A DNA stretch of 64,000 bases from Steromphala cineraria (lineage: Eukaryota > Mollusca > Gastropoda > Trochida > Trochidae), in NCBI GenBank assembly GCA_916613615.1, contig OU744725.1, forward strand, positions 69,032,754-69,096,753, given 5' to 3'. Made by a program: the position numbers and the translations under genes. A model generated the notes under the pieces. It was not told where the DNA came from. It did no database searches and worked only from the letters and a program-made list of their open reading frames with translations. Position 1 is the stretch's first letter; each line of letters starts with the position of its first letter. This document shows, in pieces, positions 22,801 through 32,612 of the stretch.

Positions 22801-25093
22801 TCTTTATATGTTATGGAGTCGTCGATGCCACCTGTTCCTTTGTGTTCGGCAGACTGGTCGCCTACGTCGGCCATATTCCTTTCTTCATCCTTGGTATGTA
22901 ACTGACAAGCGCCCCACTGCACTTTATTTATTAAGCATGGATGACTACCGTAAGGGTCATATGTCTTGTTTAGTATTGAATCATGGTGACATTTGGTTGT
23001 CATATTACATATTCCCGTCTTCACGAGATTTTTCTCCGCCTTACACCAATCCAGGTTGCATGCATACTTATTTTATGTCTATGGTCATGCTAATGGCAAT
23101 GTTCTATAGTGATAACAATGATAATTGTTTCAAAAGTGTCTTCTCTTATGGTGTCAGTTTGGGTTTGTCCTAGTGCTATGGTCATACTTTGCAAGTAACT
23201 TTGCATTTCCCAGGGCAAACCGTTGTGTTATCAATACAGTCAATCAGTACCGTTTCTGCTATGCGTGTTCTTAACGATGGTTCATGTATGTACCAGAGAG
23301 TTTCGACATGGAAATAGTTGAGTTTATATTAATACATCTTTTACAAATCTACGTGACCAAATATTTATTACTTTCTCAAGTTAAAGGAAGTTGTCCTCCC
23401 TTTTGTGTCCTATCGTGATCGTGAAGCCACACTGTCTTGACCCTTCCTTTGAAACTTCCTTGCTTTACGTTTCCTAGGAGTCCACTATTAGAAACCACGG
23501 TCAAAACACAAGGTGTAGCTCCTCTGTATCTGGTAAGTGATAGTGAGGCGGGTTGGTTTAAGTTTAACCAGTTGATTACATTGCTGAATAGAAGCGTACA
23601 CCGGACAGTATTTTACGAGCGCGAAGCCCACTGAAACGTTCCTTCTGCGTTTTAAACTAACTGAGATATTCTTCTTTCTTCATGTGAAAAGATTATTACC
23701 GTGTAAATAACAAGTAATGACCTGTTCCTCTTAAACTTAGTTGAAATCAGACTAAGTAAACCTAGCCTCAATATTACCCGTTTCCCTCCGATATTGAGTC
23801 TAGAAAGGTCTAGTAGAGGGTCGCGTCAGTCGACATTTCTGTGACCTATGACCCTACAACGTTATACGTGCGAAGGCAGACTATTGTGTCTTAGTAAGAT
23901 GAGTTCTGATTGGTCAATTCGATACGTGGGCTGACGCGAACCTTTACTAGACCTTACTAGACTCAATATAGGTGTGAAACCGCTTATAATGATTATTTTG
24001 GCAGAAGAATCTTATCATATTGAAATAAAGGCATCACAGCAAGTTTGTTAACGTTGCGACATGCGAAAATTTCGATTAAGCGTGTCATCTTTTACCTGTA
24101 CACTGCATGTATCATAACTGTTATTGCTCTTGAAACAAATTGATCAATGTCTGTAAAGAGTACAAAATAACCCATACTTTCACTTTCTCTTATGCATGTT
24201 CATATATAAATTCATTTTTTACGTTCTATGGTTATCAATATAATTGATTTCTAGTCTCTTAACCTTTGACCGGTGGCTCACTATAATGTATTTTACACTG
24301 TGTGTACCTTATGTGCGGTGAGACTCACATAAGACGTTTGTCTGTCTGTCTACTTTCACTTTTATTCTATTCGTCACCAAACAGCCTTCATTGTTCACGG
24401 AGGGTGCATGATCACCTTGTTGTTCTGGCTACCCGACCCCGATGCTTGGTACGTCTACTATCTGGTGGCAGCCTTCTGGGGGATGGGTGACGCTGTCATA
24501 CAGACCCAGATTAACGGTATGTGGTTAAAAATAATAAGAATTAGGGTTAAAATATTTTTTCAGAATTTAAATCTGGGTGAAGACAATCAAAAGCCAAAGC
24601 TTTAACATTAGCCCATGTTGTGCTTGAACATAATGTAGTTTCACGGCTTTGGCTTCACTCATAAAAGTTTAAGATATGACAGCAATCACAGTATTAAAGA
24701 CCTCCTTACATTTGTTTTTATTTGAAGAAAGGTTAGTCAATGTTAAGTTGGTGTAAACGCTTATACAATATCATATCAAGAGCCATGTGTCACAAGGCAA
24801 AACACGGAATTCATAGAAACATGACAAGCAAGATCTAAGGCTCATTTTCAGTTTTTTTTGTTTCAGCATTTTACGGATTTCTGTTCAGCGACAATTCAGA
24901 GGCCGCATTCGCAAACTACCGACTGTGGGAGTCTCTTGGCTTCATCATCTGCTATGCCTACAACGACTATCTATGCACTAATATCAAGACGTACATATGT
25001 CTAGGGGTGCTCTGTGTGGGGATGGTAGGGTATGGCACCACTGAGGTACTGGTAAGAAGGAGAGGCTCCAAATCGCTTGATGTCACGAAATAG
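16330..25093 (+). CDS. UNC93A-like membrane protein (six coding exons)
   Basis: The joined exons (16330-16831, 17541-17707, 18595-18834, 22758-22893, 24385-24516, 24867-25093) give 1404 bases, that is 467 aa plus stop, close to the usual UNC93A length of about 455-460. All junctions are GT-AG and phases agree (1, 0, 0, 1, 1). Family hallmarks: QIWGNLISS just after a membrane helix in exons 1-2, an acidic cytosolic loop in exon 3, DFTRSYITCSIG across exons 3-4, and SEAAFANYRLWESLGFII in exon 6. These match animal UNC93A, a multi-pass MFS-type protein. The family founder in worms regulates a two-pore potassium channel; UNC93A itself has no settled biochemical role. The luminal loop has a probable N-glycosylation site (ISNATN). 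The introns are 709, 887, 3923, 1491 and 350 bases; introns 3 and 4 contain small inverted-repeat elements. The ATG at 16330 is chosen because no in-frame ATG precedes it after the acceptor at 16301. Confidence 0.9.
17541..17707 (+). CDS. UNC93A-like exon 2
   Basis: Acceptor TATTTTCAG at 17540; donor GTAAAA at 17708. The split codon from exon 1 gives Ser, then QIWGNLISSTVF. After this helix comes a polar extracytosolic loop with two cysteines (LLCGANFC), matching the paired cysteines of the UNC93A loop, and the NAT glycosylation sequon. It ends in phase 0. Confidence 0.88.
18595..18834 (+). CDS. UNC93A-like exon 3
   Basis: Acceptor TACTTGCAG at 18594; donor GTAGGT at 18835. Exactly 80 codons: a helix (IYIVCGIYTACACAAALIV), a charged cytosolic loop rich in Lys, Asp and Glu, and the start of the second half (LLIPLTIYSGVEQAFIGG) ending DFTR. 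It ends in phase 0. Confidence 0.9.
21003..21358. mobile_element. Miniature inverted-repeat element flanked by TTAA (in intron 3)
   Basis: The ends are AGGGGCAGTAGCACGTTTTT at 21003 and the inverted AAAACGTGCTACTGCCCCT ending at 21358. Both are flanked by TTAA (20999-21002 and 21359-21362). TTAA duplication is the mark of piggyBac-type insertion, so this 356-base element is probably a non-autonomous relative of that group. Its right half matches 62724-62850. There is no transposase frame. Confidence 0.78.
21596..22388. mobile_element. 793-bp inverted-repeat DNA element with TAA duplication (intron 3)
   Basis: The left end (ATAAATTTGGATCAACAGG..., about 58 bases) is inverted at the right end (...CTGTTGATCTAAATTTAT) with roughly 85% identity. 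Both ends include the phrase CATACTGTTGATCT. TAA stands just outside each end (21593-21595, 22389-22391). A three-base TAA/TTA duplication is typical of PIF/Harbinger insertions; the assignment is tentative. The GC-richer interior (21640-21800) has open minus-strand frames (21617-21970) that I do not recognise. Confidence 0.72.
22758..22893 (+). CDS. UNC93A-like exon 4
   Basis: Acceptor GTTTCCAG at 22757; donor GTATGT at 22894. It encodes SYITCSIGIWNVGYIFICYG and a following helix with VFGRLVAYVGHIPFFILG. The FGRL element with Arg is typical of the MFS-like loop between helices. It ends in phase 1. The longer open frame that overlaps this exon (22709-23173) is in another frame and is not coding. 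Confidence 0.88.
23792..23968. mobile_element. 177-bp miniature inverted-repeat element (intron 4)
   Basis: Bases 23792-23829 (TATTGAGTCTAGAAAGGTCT...) and 23931-23968 are inverted copies with 4 mismatches in 38. Counting from TTGAGTC, the ends are flanked by TA on both sides, so a TA target duplication (Tc1/mariner style) is possible. No coding capacity. Confidence 0.75.
24385..24516 (+). CDS. UNC93A-like exon 5
   Basis: Acceptor CCAAACAG at 24384; donor GTATGT at 24517. It encodes AFIVHGGCMITLLFW, a short DPDAW turn, then YYLVAAFWGMGDAVIQTQIN. The W-G-x-x-D-A-x-x-Q-T-Q pattern is characteristic of UNC93 proteins near the end of the fold. Enters and leaves in phase 1. Confidence 0.88.
24867..25093 (+). 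CDS. UNC93A-like exon 6 (terminal)
   Basis: Acceptor TTGTTTCAG at 24866; stop TAG at 25091-25093. It encodes AFYGFLFSDNSEAAFANYRL, the best conserved block of UNC93A, followed by the last two helices and a short basic tail (RRRGSKSLDVTK). The full gene ends with the reading frame intact, so I see no sign of a pseudogene. Confidence 0.9.
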
Positions 25094-25897
25094 AAAGAAT
25101 ATTTCAAAATGCCTTGACAACAATTGCCTTTTTTAAAGCATGTCAAAGGTGAAATTAGATTCCATTTACAAGCGTATGTTGTTTATAATGTGTAAGTTCC
25201 TCGAGACGAAATATGCTTACTTTATGTGCAATTCACATGTTGCCTTCATTTATCTAAACTTGTTTGAAATTAAATTTTTTATTTTCATTTTTGAATATTG
25301 AATGCATTGTTATATGTCTTATGCTGTACATAGCTGTGCCTTTACGGTTGGAATATTATACTTTAACCATGTCTCATAGTACATAGAATCTCAAATGTAT
25401 TTTATAGTGCATATTGTCAAAAGTTAAAATGTTTAAGTATGAGTTTGTTATGTCATTTTGTGTAGATACATGTATGTAACTTTTTTTATGGATCATTTGA
25501 TGTTCCAGGCTTTCACTTTTAATACAATTGTAATAAAAACAAGAACATCGTTTGTCTTTGTTGCTATCCCATACATGTATATACCTTTAAAGAGATTAAC
25601 ATTGATAGGTTCAAGCATATCCGAATTAACAAAGCATACATCAATCTTATCGTGACAGTTTCCTTAATTATTTAAAGGCACGAATGGTCATATTAACAGG
25701 AACATTAAATGGACTTTTTTTTTCAAGTTTAATAGCACCGTACACAAGTGTGTAATATAAAAGGATTTTTTAAAACTAGAGTGTTGATCGTATTTTAATA
25801 AAACATTACATGTTTGCTTATACAAATACTATCTGTTCTAAATACACCTGTTTTTTTTTTACCGCTTTAATGTTTTGTTGATGTCTAAATTGTCATT
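25094..25897 (+). other. Probable 3' UTR of the UNC93A-like gene
   Basis: AT-rich sequence after the stop codon. Candidate polyadenylation signals AATAAA lie at 25532-25537 and 25797-25802. No competing gene is seen before 25898. Confidence 0.45.
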
Positions 25898-27255
25898 TCA
25901 ACAAAGCAAACAACAAACCATGCATCATTCAAAGAATACCAAATATGTGCAGTTTCAAGATTAACTCTCATTCGTGTTTACTTTTTTTCTTGAAATGTGA
26001 ACTTTCATTGTCGAAACAAACTTAAAGAATCACATCAAGACCAAACGTGTATGTTAAAGTACAAATTAAATATGATAGAGAGCATAGATAGAACGTTGTT
26101 TCTTAAAATAACAGTTCCTTTGTTTCTGTTTTATTTGTGTAAGCTTATATACTCAACGGCAATAGAAACGCATTTTGAAATTTAAGCAGATTTAAACAAA
26201 TTATTTATTAAGGCATCTACGCGCATATCAAAAGGAAAATGTTCGACTTTAAATGTAATCATCACGTGTTACAACAACGGGAAACACAGCAGGGGTGGTT
26301 TTGAGTCAGTATATTGCGTGTTTCCCTTCGAATCCCTTGTGCTCTCAGGAATGTTTGCAGTGTTTGGAGCTTTGGCATCGACTCAGACTCAGGCATCGCT
26401 GAAAATGTTGCTGTCTGGCCAGTCTGTGAGATGATCATAGGGCCGTGTCATGGAAAAGATATCTGCAACGGATATTGTAAGCAACAAGACGTCAGCATAC
26501 GGTAGGACCATTGATGTGGCGTCGGCTTGTCCCAATTGTTGTCTTATCATTCCTATATGCCGTCAGGAATCTGTCTTATTTTCAAGTGTAAAATGCGGAA
26601 AAGTGGTCCTGCAAAACGATGTCACCAGGTCGAAGACGATCTTTGATTGTTCCAACTGTCTGGCACCGTTGTTTCGTCAGGAATCGGTTTACAGATGCAA
26701 ATATCTGATACTCACAAACTCTGAAGAGCCCCTTGGTGCAATTTCTAAGGCCGTACTCTTCTGTTCAGTTTATCGGGCGTAGTATGTCCGCAATTTGTCT
26801 GACCTTCAAAATTATGATTGCTTGTGAAGGACTTGAGTGTAGTGAATTAACATGCACGAACCACGCACGTGGTTGCCTTTGTGCGTCATGGTCAATGTTC
26901 CGCTTTGATCATCAGTGTTTTTCTGCCCAAAAAGGTTTTGGATTCAAACTCCACATAAAGCATTCTGAGATTCTTTGAACCATAGGTCCTTATTTCCGTT
27001 TCTACAAATCATCAAGAGGTCATGACAAGTTCTGTGACATTACTTGCCAACTACCAATTGCGTTTTATGCCGTTCAGTATAATTACGTTTCAACAAAGCA
27101 AACAACAAAATATGAACAATTCTCTTGATAGCCAATAACTGCAGCATCCAGGTAGTCTGTATTCGTGGGTTGATTTTTCTTGAAATGTGCACTTTTAATG
27201 TCGAAAAAGCTGAAACAATCATATCATATAATCATAGAGAACATATATAGAAAGT
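25898..27255 (+). repeat. About 1.2-kb block flanked by diverged direct repeats
   Basis: CAACAAAGCAAACAACAAA at about 25900 recurs at about 27091. TTTTCTTGAAATGTG followed by ACTTTC/TAATGTCGAAA recurs 1.18 kb apart (about 25985 and 27174), as does a GATAGAGAGCATAGATAGA / CATAGAGAACATATATAGA end. The two flanks are about 170-200 bases and roughly 75% identical. The interior (26290-26980) is GC-richer with open frames at 26450-26782 and others, and contains GTCAGGAATC twice. Nothing in it resembles gag or pol. It could be an old segmental duplication or a miniature long-terminal-repeat-like element. Confidence 0.5.
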
Positions 27256-28325
27256 AATTACTGTTTAGAGTAAAGTTTGGTATTAAGGTTGATTACTAAA
27301 TGATGTAAATAAAACGTCTTGGGCTCTTATGACACTGAGATATAAAAATATTTGTACATTTCAATCACAGACAAGACCACAAAAAAACGTTAATTATGTT
27401 TTTGATTGAAACTCTAGTATAAATATCATAAGGAAACAAAATACGACCAAAGAACAAATAGATCTTAGAAATTGCACAAAATAACTTGTCCAGAACACAT
27501 TTACCTGATTGCCTTAAATCTCAAATATCATTAAAAAGATCATATCAGAATTAATGTACAGGAAAGAGTCAAAGAAACTTTTTAATTATGTTTGGACTTT
27601 AAAAGAAATGTCATATACTCCGTCTGTCGACATTCCTCATTCGAAGATGATTGAAGTAACTGACTTCCGAAAGAAATATAGCTATGGTGTTATAACTGAC
27701 CATAATTCATTCCATAGCAGGATCAGACAGATTTAAGCCCACACGAGATAATCGCTGATCAAACAGCACAGTTCACAACCGACAGTGATCCGGTAGGTCA
27801 CAGCACCATGTCATTGAAACTCCTGATCACATACCACCTTCTAGGTCATTGACAGCTGGTTTATCATTGACCTGAGTAAGAATCATGTCTCCTCATCGTT
27901 TAACAGTGCCTGAAATATTCAGCAAACCATTTTCGCTTTGGAAAAAAAGCAATATTTTGAAGTTTACATTTTAGAAAAAAACAAATCTATCATACACTTG
28001 TCGTATCATCGGCATAAGAAAGCATTTTAGAGTAACATACGGATACCGATGCAAAGTCCAAAGGTCAAGGTCGAAACTTTCATTTTTCAAATTTCATAAC
28101 GTCATCAGCGTGGAAAACACACATCGAAGATATTGTCCAAAGAAAGTCCATTGATAACTCTCCAACTAACCCTAAGAGATACGTGCTCGCCCCGGTTTAC
28201 CCCTGCGGACAGATTCCTTTATTGTCTCTGAAAACTGTTATTTCAAACTCCGAAACCATTCCGATTTGCAAACAATGAACCACAGAACGAAAATATACGA
28301 AAGATCATCCTTCCTGATATTATAA
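27256..28325. other. Intergenic, no gene recognised
   Basis: The short frame at 27554-27736 has no motif. The sequence is otherwise AT-rich and unremarkable. Confidence 0.4.
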
Positions 28326-28440
28326 GTTACCATGTGTTAGCGAGTTTGATATGGAGATTTATCATGTGTCCGAGTTAAATATCAAACGAGAACGAGACAC
28401 ATGTTACATCTCCATATCAAACTCGCGGACATATGGTAAC
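28326..28440. repeat. Foldback hairpin: 45-bp arms, 25-bp spacer
   Basis: Bases 28326-28370 (GTTACCATGTGTTAGCGAGT...) and 28396-28440 are inverted copies, 40 of 45 matching. The spacer carries CGAG/AACGAG. Architecture is the same as the other hairpins in this window, but the arm sequence is unrelated. Confidence 0.82.
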
Positions 28441-29262
28441 GAATTTATCCCGAAGAGCACCTTTTGTAAATGCTTTAAATCTGGCTTGAAAGATGAGATT
28501 GGCCAAAATGGCGTCTGATCAGATCAGTGTTACTCTTTTATTTAGGTATTTACAAATATAATTTTCAAACCATCGTGTTAATGACCAAAAGTATGGTCTA
28601 GTACCGGAGCGAAGCGCACTGTACAAGACGGAAACTTAGGATTAACGAAAAAAAAAATCAAAATACCGAGCAATGCGGGCATTCCTAAATTTTGATTGTT
28701 TGGTCACGTGACCTCGTGCATTCGTACCACATTCGATTTGAAGCGGCCGTAGAAGCCCCGTTACTGAATGGGAGAATTGGCGGCCATCAAAGTTATTTGT
28801 GCAATCATGACTTGATCAGCTGCCTCTTTGGGGAGAGAATGAATTGATCTTTGTATCATTAAAAACAATGAAAGAAAAAAAAGACATTGTTGTCAGTGTA
28901 ACATATTGGGTTTTCATTTCTTATGTAATAAATAAATATACATGTAGAAAAATTGTGGCAACTGTAGTAGCTTTAAATGTCACCAACCTTGACAGAAAGT
29001 CATGAGTGATTAGAACCATTACAACAAAAGCAGTAGTAACTTCATGATCTCTGATAAATAATGATATTAATGCTCATAAGTCCCGTATTCAATAAGGATT
29101 AGGCACATGAAAGGTTTATCAACAACAGACAAACGGATAAACCAGGAGGATACCATATAACCAGGTAAACATCATGTGTAATTATTTTCAATGTTTATGT
29201 AGAGCAAACTTAGTTTTCAATAACAACATTCACATTAATTTAAAAATGGCAAATTATTTCAG
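28441..29262. other. Intergenic with a fragment of the GAGGCAGATCAAG element
   Basis: Bases 28803-28841 (TCATGACTTGATCAGCTGCC and the following GGGGAGAGAATG) match one end of the inverted-repeat family at 34966 and 58682. The GC-richer patch at 28600-28790 holds no frame I can name. Confidence 0.5.
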
Positions 29263-29456
29263 ATATGATAACACCGAAATGCAAGGACTCTATAGGAGAC
29301 ATCAGAGACGAAGCCAGTGCACCGAATACGTGCTTGAATCACAGGGGGCTGGATACACATTCGAGTTCGTCACGACGCTTTCAAGTAAAAACTAGCAGAC
29401 AAGTGTCTCTCAAACGATCCAGGATTAAAGGTCACTCTGAGGTCACGTCAGACTGA
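29263..29456 (+). other. Possible terminal exon, unrecognised
   Basis: AAATTATTTCAG (acceptor-like, ends 29262) is followed by an open, GC-richer stretch to a TGA at 29454-29456. It would encode a polar, basic, Ser-rich tail (with SSSSRRF and KRSRIKGH). Composition differs from its AT-rich surroundings, as an exon would. No upstream exon with a matching phase was found, so this may equally be chance. Confidence 0.2.
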
Positions 29457-30159
29457 CATGTCTTCATGATATTGTGTCGGAACTTGTGTTACATTCTTAG
29501 ACCTTAGTTAGACCAAGTAATGGATGGTTCACGGTTTCTAGACGTCAAGCGATTTTGTCGAGCGTAGCAAATCGCTTGGTGTCGAAAACTCGTAAAACAT
29601 CTTATTTAGCACATGGCCGATGGGAAATCCTAACGTCAAACTGACATTATGTAAATTTCTTATAAGTAACATGGTTTGCCGTGCACCAAGTCGCACCAAG
29701 CTATTTGGTGTCGTAGGAAACAAGCAATCTGATTGGGTGAAACACTTATACCATGCGCTATATATATTACCATTCCTTATTTACATTTATGTTGACAGGC
29801 TTAGTAATGTATCTGTTTACAGTTTATCTCAACTCCGAGATACACTTATAGATGTAAGGTTTATACATATAGTTCATCAAATAACTTCAGAACTTCAGAT
29901 TTTATTTTTGAAAATTTATTGCTTGTACTAAGCAAGATAAATCTTCTCTAAGTGGGTATACTTAAACATGAAAGCAACTTTCAAGTTTGAAGTTATGATG
30001 TCTTCATTAATATGCTAGATTTTAGTGTCACCCACTTCAATTTAGTGAAATTCGCGGATACAGACCTCATGAAATCAAACTGCGTTATAATCAAGATACT
30101 TAAAACTTTGAGTTAAAAGAGATTCTTATATCTCTAAATATATCTATATTATTATCTAT
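29457..30159. other. Intergenic with a weak hairpin
   Basis: A short inverted repeat, CAAGCGATTT ... AAATCGCTTG, lies at 29547-29578. The frame at 29620-29931 is AT-driven and not recognised. Confidence 0.4.
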
Positions 30160-30444
30160 ATTTATCATCCAAAACTGTGTTCAACAGATGATATCTCCTC
30201 CTTTGACAGTAGATTTTAAACAATGCCCTTTAATCAGAATATACATGACGTCACAAACGTTTTACATCATCAGCAATGACGTCACAATGCTATGACGTCA
30301 TAAACACAACGTCACAATGCTATGACGTCATTTACACGATGACGTCACAATGCTATGACATCACTGGTTTAGGAGTTTTAGGGCTATGCAGTGTTAAAAA
30401 ATTTACATTTTTCATGCTAATGTAATGAAAAATGATTTTGGATG
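30160..30444. repeat. CRE-rich minisatellite inside a 15-bp inverted repeat
   Basis: Five perfect TGACGTCA palindromes start at 30246, 30277, 30293, 30323 and 30340, with near copies at 30308 and 30355. From 30277 to about 30365 they sit in a 30-32 base unit repeated three times, each GACGTCACAATGCTATGACG followed by T(C)ATxxACACxA. The block is bounded by ATTTATCATCCAAAA (30160-30174) and its inverse (30436-30450). TGACGTCA is the CREB/ATF consensus. Whether it works as an enhancer here is unknown, and the nearest clear gene is 5 kb away. Confidence 0.75.
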
Positions 30445-30606
30445 ATAAATAGAATCTCACCCTCGTTTCTTCTGATATCAAATATATCAACACTCGTTGA
30501 TAAAAGTAAAATATCCTCGGCAAGCCTCGGTTATTTGTTACTTTTATAAAGTTGTGTTGATATATTTGATATCAGAAGACACTTGGGTGAGATTCTCTAT
30601 TTATTA
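30445..30606. repeat. Foldback hairpin: arms of about 75 bp, almost no spacer
   Basis: ATAAATAGAATCTCACCC at 30445 is inverted as GGGTGAGATTCTCTATTTAT ending near 30604. The arms continue inward through TCTGATATCAAATATATCAA and its inverse to CCTCGG ... CCTCGG at the tip (30515-30530). A few small insertions and mismatches interrupt the pairing. It abuts the CRE minisatellite and may be part of the same inserted unit. Confidence 0.85.
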
Positions 30607-32019
30607 CCTACGAGGGCAGTCATACCGAGGTTCATAGTTTCATATGTTGCCCTAGGGCAAAATATCACTTTTTCATTATGACGACACGTTAATAACAATG
30701 CTTTGACGTCACGGTTCACGTATGACGTTACAACCCGCCTATGCAGAGCAGTAGGTTTTGAACATTTTCTTTGTTTTTGCGACTACGGTAATAAACAGAA
30801 TATTATATTCGTGCCCATGACATAATATGTTTACGACACTCGTGCCTAAATACCAGTATATCCCTGTTTTATATGTTTCTTTATTTGTTTATTTATATTC
30901 TTTATCTTTGTTTTTATATGGTTTTTATTCATAAAACCTCTCTCATGTGCCGCAGCGAATTTTGTTAGTAATGGTTATGAACCGTTTTCGTCACGTGACT
31001 TAGCATAATCACATGCTGATGAGTTTTTGTAATTTTCTAAAAAAAAATCATAAATTTCTCAAATAAAACTTCAGGTTACAACTATGTCAATACAAACTTA
31101 ACTTACAACGTCCATATTGCTATTTCAGTTTATAAATAGTAAAGTGTCTTTTGGACGTCAGTTTATGCATGGCTAAATATATTGAGCTAATTATAAAAGG
31201 AATACTTAATCTGATAACAAATTCGTATAAAACGTTTAAAGAAAGTTTCACATCAAGTGATACGACGTGATGACACAACTTGTATTGCGTCCTGAAATCT
31301 CAATTCTGCTCACCCACATCGGTAATAGTAATGCATTACGTTGAATGTTGAATAACAAGCTTGGTTGGAGCAAATTTAACTAAGAAAATGTGCCCGAAGC
31401 TATTGCTATAAAGATTACCTCGTTCTAGACTTTTTGACGGCGTGATTAAGTGTTTTAGGGTTGATCTGTTCAACATGCTTGATGTCATTGGGTCAACAAA
31501 AACAAAACAAGATGGAAAATACAAGTTAATGAGTGTTGTTAAGTAAACTGTGGCGGCATTAGACAGGAACACACTCTGTCAACCGAACATTGCTATTGTT
31601 TTTATAGCATGACTCTAAACACAACAAACGCCGAATTTATGCTAAACAGACATGAAATGATCGCTGTATCCGATTTTAGGATAAAACCTCCCTTTTTACC
31701 AGTTCAAGCAATATGTGTTTCAAAGGAAAATGATAACATTTAGAGATATGAATAAGGTGAATGTAAAATAAGGAGAAATCTGATATACACAAATAGTTTG
31801 CCAAATTTATTAGTTACATTGATTCATTTACTTTCAGTGATCATGTGACGTTCTTATCCGGTATATTATAATATAAACTTATCATTAAAATGGCAATTCG
31901 TGTACTGACGTCTCACAAGAAAAAGTTTTGCTATTATCTAAGTAACGCCCTGTTGTTTTGTATACCCCGGTGACGCATTCTCTTACAAACAACAAAGTGC
32001 ACTACATATGTGTATGTTA
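30607..32019. other. Intergenic, no gene recognised
   Basis: One further TGACGTCA lies near 30705. AT-rich sequence follows, with a minus-strand frame at 31336-31572 that I cannot assign. Confidence 0.4.
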
Positions 32020-32610
32020 AACTCACGGGCAAAAGAAACGCTGGTAACATAAATGTCAGGATATTTTATTCCATGTAAGATAAATTTGAATGAAGCAGAG
32101 CGGCAAAGTTTCCTAAGAAGTCAACTCAACTATGTTTGCCTTGTTTGAATCATTTTGTGTTGATGGTTTTGCATGGCGCCTTAGAAAACGCGTGTAAAAA
32201 AATCATCAATTTGCTATCTCCTTAAATAAGCGATATTGGAGAGCCAAATTGGTCATTTTTTGCATATTTATAGACGTTATAACACGAAGACATATCAATG
32301 CAGAAAAGTCAAAGTTGATGTTTTTCATTAACAGTATCTCAAATAAACTTCTGATATACATTTCCGAAATTCAAACTTAAGTTCAAAATAATTATTAACA
32401 AAAACGTACCTGAAAACAGCAATGTTAGCACCCAAACAGTGTTTAGACAACCACAGTACAAAACGCGCCATGCCATCATGGTTAAAATTATGAACAATAA
32501 TTCTCCAAATACTTTTTTTATCAAACACATTCGAAATCGAATTTACATGGCAAACATAATTTGTTTATCCTTCGTTTGAAAATACCCAGCGTTTCTTTTG
32601 CCCATGAGTT
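32020..32610. mobile_element. 591-bp non-autonomous Tc1/mariner-type element
   Basis: The termini AACTCACGGGCAAAAGAAAC... (32020-32044) and the inverse at 32586-32610 match in 24 of 25 positions. Each is flanked by TA (32018-32019, 32611-32612), the target duplication of the Tc1/mariner superfamily. The interior has no transposase; the two overlapping minus-strand frames at 32328-32530 are unrecognised. It is probably a deletion derivative mobilised by a related element elsewhere. Confidence 0.8.
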
Positions 32611-32612
32611 TA

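Noticed and set aside
22709..23173. 154-codon open frame overlapping UNC93A-like exon 4
   Set aside because: Different frame from the exon; the exon's own frame gives the family sequence with correct splice sites and phase.
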